Shown one piece after another: positions 1 to 12,679 of a stretch of DNA of 64,000 nucleotides. Position 1 is the first letter of the stretch, and every line of letters starts with the position of its first letter. Source of the DNA: Populus alba (lineage: Eukaryota > Streptophyta > Magnoliopsida > Malpighiales > Salicaceae); the NCBI RefSeq assembly GCF_005239225.2, contig NC_133299.1, forward strand, positions 8,250,967 through 8,314,966, in the 5' to 3' direction. The notes under the pieces are model-generated. The model worked only from the letters and a program-made list of their open reading frames with translations. It ran no database searches and had not been told where the DNA came from. Position numbers and translations under genes: made by a program.

Positions 1-658
1 TATGCTTATTTTTTTTATGATTGTTTATTTTAATTACTAGAGCGGACTCAAAGTTATTATTGTAGACAATCTATTGCTAAATTTGATATCAAAATTGGAG
101 TTGTGGTATATGAACTTGTGAAGTAACTAAGTTTAATAATTGTGGCTGATCTATGTTATTAACCTTAGAGAGAACATTCGAATAAATCAAACATAGACTA
201 CTAACAATCATGTTGTCAAGATTAATCAATTTATCCAGTTCTTAAGGTTGTCATTCAATTAAATTACTAGTGCAGACACTGTGGTTGTTTGATGGTTAGG
301 ATTAGTTATATAATGGATTTGTTAACTAATCAGCATAAGAAAAGATAAATATTCAGAGTATAAATTGGCATTGCATTTCAGTGATCAGTTCTGATTTTCA
401 TAGGTTGATGCTTACTTGCGACCAATGTTTGTTTTTCTTAATAAATATCAATTTTCTTTGATTTAGCATTGATTGCTTCTTTTTGTTTACTTTTACTTTA
501 GCCTATATTACCTCCAAACCTCACAAATTACATGTCATATAGCATAAAAATCTGAACTAGACCTTCCTCGAGGGATCGACCCCTTGCTTGCTTTATATTA
601 TCTTATGTGTTGTGCTTTAAGTTAGGGTAATTAATTTGTGCAACCACGACATCGTAAC
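1..658 (+). repeat. probable end of a Ty3/gypsy-type LTR
   Basis: AT-rich sequence without coding potential. The stretch from about 565 to 658 (a 'gggatcgacccc' motif, then a TTAGGGTA-like stretch, then 'caaccacgac') resembles the 3' part of LTRs of plant Ty3/gypsy elements as I know them. Homology with the long copia LTR to its right begins abruptly near 660, which suggests this element cut into or abuts that LTR. The left end lies outside the window, so no target duplication can be checked. Confidence 0.35.
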
Positions 659-659
659 A

Positions 660-1453
660 GTATGTCCACCATGTTAAATCATATTTATTCTCTACATAAT
701 AGTCATTGATTTTTTTAATAAGATTTAAGACCATTTTCAAATCTCATTCTATATTGACCCATAACTTCTCAGTCAATGCTATTTAAGAACAGATGAAACA
801 TTTTCTCTAATTCACATAGGATGATAAACCATCTATTGATCACTCAAGTACATTTATATAGTTCATGTTATACCCAATGTCTACCCTTTTGTTACCTTAA
901 TTAAGATAATATATAACAGGATCAAAACATAACATTTTTATATATGTGATAATTTAGTGATCTCAAGTCTAAAAACCACTTACATGACCATCACGTGAGC
1001 CTTTCGATAGACATACGTGATCTTTCCATATAAAATTCTCATACGGGTCAATTTAGTGTACATGTCTTATGACAAGCATCTATATATTAATTCTAGGTAT
1101 CCCTTATACCTTACCTTATGAGAATAACTACTTCTTTTTATAAAAGAAAGAACATAATATATATTAGTCTTTGCGACTTTAATGAGTTTACAGTATTTAA
1201 GAGAGCATCAACTATGAACATTTTAGAAATAATGATTTGATGCAACAATAATCTTATAATTATAACAACTTTATAATTTTCTTTGTAAAGCTTTTATTCC
1301 ATAGACTTTATCTTTACTTTAGATTCATTAATCTAATATTATATTAATATTAAACATAAATTAAGCTTTTATTAATAATAAATATGTATTTACATCAATA
1401 TAATAATGCCACGTGTAGCTAACCGATTGACTACATGGCATATTAAACTAACA
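660..1453 (-). repeat. copia-1 3' LTR (left end truncated)
   Basis: Matches the right LTR of the element at 4088-4640 over about 903-1453, and matches the LTR copy at 51780-53370 over its whole length. Family LTRs at 51.8-56.3 kb are about 1.55 kb, so this copy lacks roughly its last 0.7 kb. The break at about 660 coincides with the start of unrelated gypsy-like sequence. Confidence 0.7.
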
Positions 1454-2419
1454 ATCCCTCACTTCCACTAAAACCAATCATTAATATTTCTAATACCATA
1501 TTGCTCCATATAGCATTAATGCTTCTGCATTTGTCTTTGGTGGATACTCAATTTATCTTTACATTTTTCATTTCATTGATTTATCAAATCAAATAGAATT
1601 TTTTAAGTACTTGTTTAGATCATTGATGAGACCTTGGTTCCTTTACTTATGTAATGACCTTTATTATTATCACAATACAGGGCAACTAAACCAATAATAG
1701 TAGGAACCATTCTAGGAACCAATCATCAACTTCTTAATCCAAATAACCTTTTTATTTCCTCAAACATGACGGTGTATTCTTATGCAGTTGTAGAATTAAT
1801 TGTGCTTTCTTGTTTGGAACTATTTCAACTCAGGGCATTACCATTTAGAGTAAAACATATATTGACTAATTTTTATTTTTTTTCCAACATTTCATTGAAA
1901 AAATCTTAATTCAAGTAGTTTTGAGCTTCTTGTTTATCTTCTTCATTGATGGATTACGTACGTAGCCAAGTATAGGATATCATTTCCATTATATCTCTTT
2001 CAATCTATGTCTTAGAACATGTATTTAAAGGGAGGTATTTCATGCAAAATAGATAAGAATCCAATCTTAGATTTTTCCATACTAAATTATTTTAGCATTT
2101 AGTTTATATGTATGAATTGAAACAATCTAAGTAACTTTTTAGATCTATCTTTTTAGATCTTTATATCTAATATATAGGTTTTTTCTTCTAATTTTTTATG
2201 GAGAAATTCTTGGATAACCAAAAACTTACTGATTAAAGTAAAGATATGTCATATCTTAACAATAATATGCCATCTACATATAATATTAGGAAAATGACAT
2301 AAATCTCATTAACCTTTTATAAACATAAGATTTATCCTTTTTTTTTTATGAATTCAAATCTATTGATTATACCATCAAAATTGGATATTTCTACTCCTTA
2401 AAACTTGTATTATACATTT

Positions 2420-2610
2420 ATACATTGTCTTTCATGTTAGTATTTCTCTTAAAAAGTCACCTATATCCATTAGGTTTTATCCCATTAGGTGGATCAACTA
2501 AGTTCCAAACTTGGTTAGTATATAAAGTCCATAGCTTCAAGTCATTTATTGGAGTAAATATCATATACTTCTTCCAGGTAATTGATAGGCTCATCAATCA
2601 TGAGCAACAT
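2420..2610 (-). pseudogene. copia-1 reverse transcriptase fragment
   Basis: Read on the minus strand, this stretch gives the start of a copia reverse transcriptase: 'NQVWNLVDPPNGIKP' followed by a 'LFKRNT' segment, with an in-frame TGA between them. This is the usual beginning of the RVT_2 domain. The catalytic YVDD region is not recognisable downstream, and the next recognisable piece is RNase H at about 1852-1765 ('SSKQE' followed by a degraded 'TTxEY' segment, with stops). Confidence 0.65.
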
Positions 2611-3260
2611 GGCATTCACAACTTCCATGAGAGGTCTTTATCTCATTGTTCTAAACTTTATGTTTCTTAAGGTTCAGGCAAACACATCTAATATTCTAGC
2701 CTTAAGAATATATATTTTATCTTGATGCAGTTTTCTAAAAGGTGTAGAGAATCTCATTCCCTTTTAGATAATCCTTGATAGTCAAATATTAACCATCTCG
2801 ATTCATCAAAGTTTCTTTATATGTATTCTAATTTGTATTTCAATTTTATTTAAGTTTATATTTAACCTAGGCATTTTAAATGCAGGTATATACAAACCAT
2901 TTGTATAATTACCGGATCTATAAAAATATCATTCTTATAAATGAATACTATTTGCCCTCGATAATAAATTTAAATCCATTTAATACTAAATAAAATGGAA
3001 ACAATATCTTAAAATACTAGAACAAAATAACAATAATAAAGTTCTAGTATTAGCCCATTATTAAAAAAAAAATTAACTAGTTCTTATAGCTAATGTAACA
3101 ACCCTTGCTTCATTACTAAGTCGTTGATCTATTTTGCCTTTACTAATCTTCTACTTTTCTTTAGTTTCTGCATGCAATTACAAATATGAAAACCACATTC
3201 GAGTATCCAATACCAAAAACTATAATGCAAAGTAGTAAGATAGTTTTTAATTATAACCAA

Positions 3261-3871
3261 TTAAGCAACAAGACCTTTTTCCTTCTTAAGAATCCCCTCA
3301 ACAGTCTTAAGCATATTAAGCAATTCTAACAATGTACTATTCAACTTGTCCATGTAATAGTTCATAATGAATTGTGAAAAGTTTTGGGGTAATAACTATA
3401 AAACCATGTCAACAATTAACCCTTGGTGCAAGACACAACCCAATTAGCCCAATTTTTCATTATAGCCAATCATTTTCAAAACATGGGTGTTCACTGAAGA
3501 ACCCTCTATAATCTTGCAGCGGAGTAATTCTTTATAGGTCTCATACCTCTTAGTCCTTCTAGCATTATCAAGCAATTCTTTGAGATGCATAATTATGTAT
3601 CTATATTTTCATGTTGCCTTTGAAATTCAGGTGACATACTAGCTAACATCACACATACAACATGTTCATTGTCATCAACATGACACTGATGTCCATTCCT
3701 AACTTTTTTTTCAGTATCCTCACTAGAGGAATTTGGAATTGAATTTTCAAGAACATACAACCTTTTTTCTTGTTTGAGAACAATTCTCACATTTTGGTGT
3801 TAATCCAAGAAATTTTGTCCAAGCGATTTGTTAGCATTAAGTATATTTTGTAGGGAAATATTACTATTCAT
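3261..3871 (-). pseudogene. copia-1 Gag remnant
   Basis: Minus-strand reading from an ATG at 3871 gives a recognisable copia Gag: an N-terminal stretch ending in a QEKRLYVLEN motif, a 'HVDD...MLASMSPEFQRQHEN' segment, and a C-terminal 'LLNMLKTVEG' segment before a TAA at 3261-3263. An in-frame stop near residue 25 (in place of a normally conserved Trp) and frame changes around 3430-3600 show it is dead. The longest clean piece is 3593-3790. Confidence 0.75.
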
Positions 3872-4087
3872 TTTGATCTACCAACTATTTATATAAAGAT
3901 AAATAGTATTAATTTCATGCATACATGTTTAAATTCTAAATTTAGATAAGGTCTTTAATTTTAATTTGATCTCTCATTATTTTCTTGAAAATTAATAGCC
4001 TTTCCTATTAATTCAGGGAATCTCGCTTAGATTTTCCTAGTGGACTAGTATCTTATTTAATTTATTTGACCTTGAGTGACTCGTTTA

Positions 4088-4640
4088 AGATAACATGTAA
4101 CATGATCAAAGCATAATATTCTCTATATAAGATAACTTAGTGATATCAAGTCTAAAAATCACTTATACAACTATCACGTGAGCCTTTCCATAGACATATG
4201 TGATCTCTTCATATAGAATTCTCATACATGTCAGTTTAGTGTACATGTCGTATGACAAGCACCTATGTATTATTTCTAGGTATCCTTTATACCTTAACTT
4301 TTATGAATAGTTGCTTCCTTTCATAAGCAAAAAAACATGATATATAGTAGTCTCTACGACTCTAATAAATGTTTAGTATTTAAGAGAACATCGACCAGTA
4401 ATATTTTAGAAATAATGCTATGATGCAATAAAAATCTCATAATTATAATAACTTTATAATTTCATTTGCAAAACATTTTTATCTCATAGACTTTATCTTT
4501 ACTCTAGATTCATTAATCTAATATTATATGAATATTAAAAATAAATTAAGTCTTTATCAATAATAAATATGTATTTACATAAATATAATAATGTTACGTC
4601 TAACCAACCAATTGGTTACACAAACCATGTTAAACTAACA
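4088..4640 (-). repeat. copia-1 5' LTR (partial)
   Basis: Direct repeat of 903-1453. The stretches around 4090-4300 and 905-1110 align base by base with scattered substitutions. It ends in 'aaactaaca' like the left copy. Sequence at 3872-4087, between Gag and this homology, does not match the other LTR copies and may be leader or rearranged LTR. Confidence 0.65.
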
Positions 4641-5034
4641 ACAATAACATCAACAAGGTGGGAATTTTGCAATTGTTCTTCATTGTTGTTTGTCTCTATA
4701 CATTGATCTTTCTCTTATTCCTGTTGTTTAATCCCTTTTCTCCATTGCTTTTTTAGAATTGATTGTGGTTTCCTACATTTACATGCGTTTCTTCTATACC
4801 GTAGCTCTGCACTTCTTTATTTTGACAAGCTTGCATTACTCATGAAACACGTATACGGTCCTTCCTAGACACATGGTAATTTTTTGGCTTCTTGGTTTTG
4901 CATCTCCAAATTTTTACATATCTTTTCTCATCCCAAGAATTCCCATGTAAGCTGCAGGAACTCTGCACTTTTCTTAAGACTTTCACATTGAATTTCCTAT
5001 GTTTTTTTTTTTTGCAATTGTTAATAGACAATAC
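4641..5034. other. gene-free stretch
   Basis: No coding frame, RNA gene or repeat that I can recognise. It separates the copia-1 element from the MITE-like element on its right. Confidence 0.5.
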
Positions 5035-5840
5035 TTATTTAAAACGCAGTCAGCAGCCATTTGGTAACAAAAAACTTGATTTATTGTGCATGGGATCCAC
5101 GTGATTTTTGCGTTTAAAACGCTGAAAATAAAAAGCATAAAAAAACCTGCTTTGCGCGCACTGTAGCATGTAAAAACGAAAGAACAGTGCAATTCACTGC
5201 ACTGTTCATGAGTGAATTGCACTGTTCACGTGAACAGTGCAATTCACTTGCACTGTTCGCTGTTTTTTTTTTTTTTTAGTGTGTTAATTGTATTAATTTT
5301 TTTTTAAAAAAAAAAAACTAGTTTAAAGAATTAAATTCATTCACGATGTGAACAATATTTTTTTCTTGAAAAAATAGCATAGAGTGAATTAAATTTACTC
5401 GCACAATAATATTAATTTTATATCTCATAATATTTTATCTAATTTTATTACACGCTCAAAAAATTATGAAAGCTGTAGTTCTTATCGGATGAATTTTGTA
5501 CGTAATGGAATTATAAATAGTTTAATGAAATAATAAAAAATATTTTATATAAAGTATTATTTTTTTTTATTATATAATAGGAATAATTAATTTTACAATA
5601 TTTAAATTTAAAACCATCAATATTAATATATATTTTTAAAAAATTATTTTATAATCTCAATTTCAAAAGCATTCTTAACCAAACACATTAAATTACTTTT
5701 TTTTTTACCTCAATTTTAACCACAGTTTTAACCAAACACCTATTTTTTTCAAACCAACCTCAACTAAAAGTACTTTTTATAAAAACAACTTTTTTTCAAA
5801 TCACAACCACAACAGCTACCGCAATACCAAACACACTCTT
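5035..5840. mobile_element. MITE-like non-autonomous element with palindrome
   Basis: A non-coding element of a type I associate with Populus intergenic DNA. The left side has 'aaaacgcagtcagcagcc' and paired 'tttaaaacgc' motifs. The right side ends in 'cacaaccacaacagctaccg' and 'ccaaacacac', the usual outer motif of this repeat class. Near the left end a perfect 38-nt palindrome occupies 5211-5248 (centre CACGTG), and one arm is repeated again at 5183-5198. The interior at 5270-5700 is AT-rich with 'ttatttttttt' runs. Exact termini and a target duplication could not be fixed, so the boundaries are approximate. Confidence 0.5.
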
Positions 5841-7700
5841 ATATGAGCTCTACATTATAGGGACGTTAACCCTTGCGTTGGAGCTCCATCAAGCTTCAAC
5901 TTTTCAATCTACAACTCTTCTAGCATGAACAATTCAGTTATGTTCATATTTCCCTCTTCGTGTATGTGTCTTATGATTTGTTGGGTCACTACTGATGGCT
6001 GTAGCTTTTTTATATGGAAACAATTGTTGAGAATGAAGCTTTGCGGCTTTGAAAACTAAACAAATGTAGCATGGTTTGTTCTTTGGATGATTTTACGACA
6101 TTATCACCTATGCAAACTCAAACTTTTGTTTAGCAGGTATAGGTTTTCCAATGTTTTTTTTTCTTCGTGTGGAGGTTCAAACCTTTTAGATAAATAACTA
6201 AACAAATTCATGTTTTTGAATACTAATAAATTACTCTAACCATGCAAATTCACTGTTAGAGAGCTTTACATTGCGGATTCACACTGTAATTCCAACTCTT
6301 TCTCTATTTTTTTCTTTAATGTTTTTGAAACGTGGCCAGGTGAGGACCATCTTTTTTCACCATATGTTTTTTATTTCTTTCTTCTCCACTGGTAAAACAA
6401 ATCGATCCTTTCCTATCATCTAAGAAGAAAAAATTGTTTTGATGTTGAGAGACAAAAAGGCAAAGAGGAGTTGCAGGAAAGATGAAGACAGAAAAGAAAA
6501 CCCATGTTCTCTAAAGTTGATGCGAATGGCACTGTAAGTTTTTTTGTATGATTTTCAAAAAACTCAGAAGCATAAAAAATAGAGGAGTTACAGGAGGGAT
6601 GTGGAAGGGGAAAGAAAGGAGATTTGCCATGATCAGGGAGGGATTAGCAGACAATGCCTATCAGATAGAGGAGGGGAAAATTAGGTTTAGAGATAAAAGG
6701 GGTGAGAGTATCCGATTAGAAGACACGAAAAAAGAGACGAAAGTAAAGATAGAAAGGGTGTTTATGAAAGACAATGACTACTTTTCGCATTGCTCTTCCT
6801 TTTTTCCTCCATCATGCTGCTAACCTCCTGATGGTTTGATCGTTTTTTTCCATTTAGCTAAACTGCAGAAGTTCCAGATAATGCGCTGGATAAACAATGT
6901 AGCTTGCAAGACTTCCCATCTAATGGATCACCTTAACTAATGAAAAAGCAACACGTTCATGGTAGCTTTATCTCACTCAGAGGTAGCTTTCCATACCTTC
7001 AATGGCTTTCATTTCATCTACATTTGCACCATATGACAAGCTACTGCTGAAGCATTGCAGCTTTGTTCTTCATCACTGCCAGCATTCATTAAAGTTAAGG
7101 TTGATTGTTCTTTGTGTTTATGCATATCCCTTTCACTTTGATCCACCCTCTAATGTTTCGTCTTCAGCTTTGATGGTGTTCATCCATGCTTGGCTGCCTT
7201 GTTGTTGTTTTATCGAATTAATTAAAAACCAACTGTCACCAAAGTGCTGGATTTACATGCAAATATTTTTGCTTTATATTTGTCTCAGCACATGAATTTG
7301 CTCAACAACTGTTATGTCTCCAATCACAGCCCTCCATCATTTTAGCTATTGATTCTCCCCTACAGCCTCTGATGGTTTGGAATCATGGAGTAAACATGTT
7401 AACCAAGCTATGGTCATCTTTGGTAGAGTCATTATTTCTGGTTCCAGGCTTCCAGCCTTGCTTTGTTAATTAGATTCAAAGAGTAACAGATTTTCCATCA
7501 TTTTCTTTCATCATTTCAGCCTCTGTTTTGGATTGGTAGCCCTGCATGCTGCCATATCATGTTTTTTCTACTAAAGAACATGCTACTTTTTCCTCCGGAA
7601 GAAATACCTCTTCACCATTTCTTTATTGCAATCTCAAATAACACTTTTCATTGTTTCTTGACTATTGGATGACTAGCTATTGCTATTCATGCATTAAATC
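5841..7700. other. gene-free, moderately complex sequence
   Basis: Less AT-rich than its surroundings. Open frames at 6548-6823 and 7002-7295 have no recognisable domain, no splice-supported continuation and ordinary chance length. It may hold a decayed gene or non-coding transcript, but I see nothing that supports either. Confidence 0.4.
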
Positions 7701-10330
7701 ATTTGTTTAAGAGTTGAGCAACGCAATTAATTGATTTTAAATTGTTTTTTTTATAATTTATTATGGTTTTTTATGCTATTATTACACTCGAAAATAAACG
7801 GAATGATATTTAATTTACGAATTTTTTTTATTATCATATCATTAAGTAAAACACAGTTTAAAAAAAAACAAAAAACAAAGTTGCTAGACCTAATGAAGTC
7901 CATGATCTAGGTTATGGGTTTGGTGGGTTAAGCTTTGAAGCCCAAGTTAATCTAGTATATTGTTGTCTCAATATTTAAAGAAGAAGATGCATCCTAATTT
8001 TTTTAGGTCAAAACATGTTTTTTTTTCACCAATTGTTTAGGTTGCTTTTGAACCTACTAAGCCAATTTGCTCACATTGATGTCATTTCTACACGTATTGA
8101 TTTTAAATCCAAACTAGATAAGAAGTCATCTTAATAGGTTTTAATGTTGACATGCTTTGTCAACTTTAATAATAATATCAAATAGTTTTCTATAACTTAA
8201 CATTTTTATATTTGTCAAAAAAACTTTTAATATGACCAAGGTGTAACCTATATTTAAAACTTATATTTATCTCCATTAATAAATTAATTGAAATATGCTA
8301 TTATAAAAAGAACATTATAATAAATAAAAAAAACTTTAGTTTGTTAGTAATTATTTAAATTTAATGGCAAAAAAAATATAGTTTTAGTCATTTATATTTT
8401 GATAATATATTAATTTTAGACAAAAATAACTGATAAAATAAAATAACCATACGCGTTGATATTTTAAAGAGTGATGGCAGAAAAACATACTTAACCATAG
8501 GATAATTTTTTATCATGAACAATTTCATTGAATCAAAGTAGAGCAAAATACATTATTAATTTTAGGACCTATTAGCTGTGGAAAATATAAAAATATAATT
8601 TAATAAATGAAAAACATATTAAACAAAACAATCAATAACAATGGAGAAATATGATCTTGTCCTAAAGGCATAGCTACCTAAGGACTGCAGGGGGCATGTC
8701 TCTTATATTCCATTTTAGTTTGTATACTTGTATGCCCTTTAAAAAATATAAATTCATCTTTTTCAAAATACTTTATTAAATGAAATTTTGAAAAAGTGAA
8801 GGCGAGATTTTTAATCACAACGTATTTTTTTATCATCCACTTTCTCATTTAATTGATTATTAAATGGAAAACCAACTTGATCTAACTATAGTTTAGTTGT
8901 TTTTTCATTATTTTTATTTTTAAAAAAATATCATGAGTTAATATAATTTTTAAATTTGAATGAAAAAATGAATTTACAATAAAACAAGTGAGATATCAAT
9001 TAAACATAATTTTCTCAATTTTAATATGATTTCTCTCTCTCTTCTCAAGAAGAAAACAATTTTGGACCTAAATCAAAATTTATAACAGCATATAATATTC
9101 ACTTTTGAATTCTATGAAAGTACACATTTATTTTGAAGTAACTTATTTATAATATTTACCGGGAAAATACAAGTTTAGAAAGTTCGCATGATATTGTAAT
9201 AAAATTATTAAGAAATTCAATTCATAATCATTTTAGTCACTTTAGTTACTCAATAAAGTTCACAAATTCCTCCTAAACTTAAGTTTCTTTCACTAAAAAA
9301 TATCAAAGTTTGTTTTGGGTCCTTGTTTTTATATGTTCAAAGTTTTGAGTTTCTTATATAACAAACTCAGTTAACTAAGTTAAAAATTTTGAAATTTTTT
9401 TTACATCTTATCCATCAATTTCAATTAAATTCTTCAATAGGTTTTCTTTAAATTCATTATTATTATTTTTGTTGTTGTTATTGTAATCATTAATTGCTTA
9501 TACCTTGTTTTCTTGAATATAAAAGGAGTGTAAAAGATGAAGTGATGTTCTTATTAAGAGAAAGAGATTAATGTTGTTGATAATGATGTTGACTCTTTCA
9601 TTTTTAAGTTAATTTTATAAAGCATTGTAAGTGGTGAACGTCTCTCTCTTGCTTGTAAGAAATAACTTATTCTGATTCTCTTTACTATCTCATCAAGCAC
9701 TCTTTTTTTCTTGTTATTAATTTCTTCTTCTTATTCATGTTGTTCGTATGCATGTATTTCTACTTATCCTAGTAAATCATCCTTTTTATACACATATGAT
9801 GTGAACCCTATTGATATAAAAATTTAGAAACTCATAGTCAAATCGACTCTTCCTAAGAAGGCTAAGATCAAGTTAGGAATTGAGTTCCACAATAATAACC
9901 TGTGCTGAGGCACCAAGACAATAAGTAATTGAACCTATTCAAAGAAGAACAAAAATGTATAAGCAAAGTCTCACATACACAATAATAATTCATAAAATCA
10001 ACGTCTTTCCCATAAAAAAAAAAATCTAAATACAAGCTAAATAACCTTATTTGTAATATAGATAAAAAAGCCTTAAATAATGTTGGAGAAATAATAAAAA
10101 AATTAAATAAAATAGAAAAAAAAAAAGAATCATAAATCAAATAGAAACTAATATAATTACTACATAATAGTTTCTAAACCTTATTATAAGGCCTTCTCGA
10201 TTTCTAATTACCCTCAAATTTTAACATAATATAGAACAAGACCTCTAAAAATCTCTATTAAAATATTAATCGAATCTAAAAACCAGATAAAAAATCATGC
10301 TTGTTAGAGTAAAACTAAGCACTATAAAAA
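7701..10330. other. AT-rich intergenic DNA
   Basis: Long A/T runs and short chance open frames only. The right part (about 9830-10330) could be the 3' flank or LTR of the gypsy remnant that follows on the minus strand, but I could not identify an LTR pair. Confidence 0.4.
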
Positions 10331-10334
10331 ATAA

Positions 10335-10935
10335 TTCTCTAACTGCTGAAATTAATTAGCCCATAAAGTAGATAAATCAAACTCCTCTTATGCATGAATT
10401 AAATTGACTAAGGTCTGATCTTCACTTGTTGATGTTGCCTCCTTGAAATCCACCTTATCCCAAATATTCTAAATAAGCCCGTTGAATGTATATTTGAGCT
10501 TCTTTTTCTTTGATCTTATAATTGGCCTAACTGGAACTTGCAATGGATCTTTTGGTGTAATCTTGATCATATCATCCCCTTTCTCCTCAAAAAGATTCAT
10601 TCATGAATTATTACCTACATCAAATAAAGAGAGATAAAAAAAAATATTAAATGTAGTACTAACACTATAATCACTTAGTAGATTCACTTTATAGGCGTTA
10701 TCATTAATTTTTTCAAGGATTTGGAATAGTCCATCTCCTATCAGCATCAAATTTCAATTTAGATATTTTTTTGTTGAGAAAATCTCTCTTTTTTTTTCTC
10801 TCATATGCACTCAAACCTAATCACTTGGTTAAAAAATAACTCTTTTCATCCTTTATTAGCTTGAAATGCATATTGCTTAATTGTTTTTGTATTTTTCACC
10901 TCAAATTCTCATGGAGATCCTTTACTACATGTGTT
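10335..10935 (-). pseudogene. Ty3/gypsy integrase C-terminal remnant
   Basis: Read on the minus strand from about 10935 down, the translation follows the end of plant Ty3/gypsy polyproteins: a 'KDLHENLR...IQKQ' piece, then 'GDGLFQILEKINDNAYKV', then 'YSVSTTFNI', 'FDVG', and finally 'DPLQVPVRPIIRSK' with 'FNGLI'. In this family the GDGPFQVLERINDNAYK-type motif marks the C-terminal chromo-like region of integrase. Several in-frame TGA and TAG codons interrupt it. Nothing else of the polyprotein is recognisable upstream, so this is a fragment. Confidence 0.75.
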
Positions 10936-11690
10936 TTTCCAAAGTTAATAAATAAATAACAAAAAAAACTTTAAAAAACTCATTGAGTTGCAAGACTTTG
11001 ATTCATAGTTCAATATTAACTCGACGAACATGCACCAATAATAATTGACTTGAGAATAAGCTCAAAAAAATTAAATAGTTAATGACACGCATCAAATAAA
11101 TTTAGGATAAAACTTATAGCTAAAATAACCTTCTATTTGAAAGGATGTAGTCAGAGCAATGTATATCTTCCCTTAAACATAACTATTCTCTTACTCAAAT
11201 CTCTAGAACTAATGCATAATTTAGAATTTTTATTCTCTTTAAAGTATTATGTGATGACTCTATTTTTCCATATAATTTCTTTTTAATTTTAGAGGTTCTA
11301 ATTATGTCGAGAGCGGCATAGGTTATTGATCAAATCAAATTAAACTAATCCAATCAAAATTCATATGAACTTAATTGATCCATTCAAGATCCTATCAAAA
11401 CTTGACCTGATAAAAAGAAAATTAGACTTATTTTTTTTAAAAAAAAAAAAACAACTAACTTATAAGTCATGTTAATGAAAGATAGATCTCTAGAATTGTT
11501 CACTTGCAGCTATGATGTTTTGGTGTAGAATGTAGTTTTAGTACTACATCAATAGCATGCTTTACACTATGATATTGATCAAGATTTCTTTGAGCACAAA
11601 AAAAAACATTAAGGTATTTTTTATTTTTTTAGTATAAAAGAATTTAAAACATATAGGGGTTGACTTGGTTTGATCTTGTTGATTTGATAG
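10936..11690. other. AT-rich intergenic DNA
   Basis: No further gypsy homology is recognisable upstream of the integrase remnant, and no gene is visible. Confidence 0.4.
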
Positions 11691-12670
11691 GTTCAAAAGC
11701 AACCCGAATAACTGGTAAAACATGATTTGACTAAAAATATTTTTTAAATATTAAGATGAAAATATATTGGAATAACCTGGGTCAACCTATCAAATTCGTG
11801 TATTAGGTCATGAGATTATGATAACCCCATATAAAAAAATAAAAATAAACTATGAAACCTAATTGCCAAACAACCTAAAGTTGCAAGATGAAATTGAAAA
11901 ATATCTAATTAAAAAAGATCTTAAAAAATAACACGAGTCAACTAAGGTTAACTTGTTAAATCTATAATTGAAGTCGTGAGACCATGATAACCACATGAAA
12001 AGAAAATTAAAACAAATTATAAAATTCAATTCTCATTCAATCCAATGTTGAAAGATAAAATTAAAAAAATAATAACATAAAGAAAGCCTCGAGTTAACTT
12101 AGGTTAACCTTCTAAATCTATGACTTAAGTAATGAGACTGAGATAACCTCATAGAAAGCAAAATGAAACAAATATGAAACTAAAGACTTAAGTAATGAGA
12201 CTAAGATAACCTCACAGAAAACAAATTGAAACAAAGTATGAAACTAAATTCTCAATCAACTTAATGTTGAATGATGAAACCATAAATAAATTCAATTTAA
12301 AAAAGAACAAAAATAAACGAGTTAAGTCAACTTGAATTAATCTACCGAACCGGCAAACCAAGTTATTAGACCGGGATAACCTCATAGAAAATAAATCAAA
12401 ATAAATTATAAAATTCAATTTTCAATTAACTCAATATTGAAGGATAGATTAAAAAAAAAAAAAAAATACCGACCAAAATCAATCTATTTAACTCGCCAAA
12501 CTTAATAATCGAATTATAAAACAAAAATAATCTCATAGAAAGCAAATAAAAAAAATTATATATCTCAATTCCTAATATATTTAATGTTAAATAATAAAAT
12601 TGAAAAAAAAAACCCAAAAAAGATAAAAAGAAAAGAAAAGAAGGAACAAAGCCCAACAAAATCCAAGACC
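11690..12670. repeat. ~150-bp tandem repeat array
   Basis: Five or more degenerate copies of a unit of roughly 150 bp, starting near 11780, 11936, 12093, 12320 and 12470. Each unit has, in order, 'gttaac' or 'gtcaac', a 'gagac..tgataacc(t/c)cat' core, an 'aaattataaa' stretch, 'ttctcaat..aactcaatgttga' and 'atgaaattgaaaaa'. The third unit contains a further local duplication of the 'gagactragataacctca' core (near 12135 and 12190). The same family recurs at 42130-42860. Confidence 0.7.
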
Positions 12671-12679
12671 ATCCCCGCA

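Larger units (their letters stand above)
660..4640 (-). mobile_element. decayed Ty1/copia LTR retrotransposon (copia-1)
   Basis: A complete but heavily decayed copia element on the minus strand. Two same-orientation LTR copies flank it: 660-1453 (3' LTR, left end truncated) and about 4088-4640 (5' LTR). Both carry the same block (for example 'cacgtgagcctttc') and both end, on the plus strand, in 'aaactaaca', i.e. LTRs starting TGTTAGTTT. A purine-rich tract lies just inside the 3' LTR at 1454-1475, as expected for a polypurine tract. Between the LTRs, minus-strand Gag (3871 to 3261), reverse transcriptase N-terminus (about 2610 to 2420) and RNase H (about 1852 to 1765) appear in the correct order, with stops and frameshifts. 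No convincing tRNA primer-binding site is visible. Two more LTRs of this family lie at 51.8-56.3 kb. Confidence 0.8.

Noticed and set aside
6548..7295. Two small plus-strand genes in the 5.8-7.7 kb region
   Set aside because: No recognisable protein family, no consistent splice sites, and lengths expected by chance.
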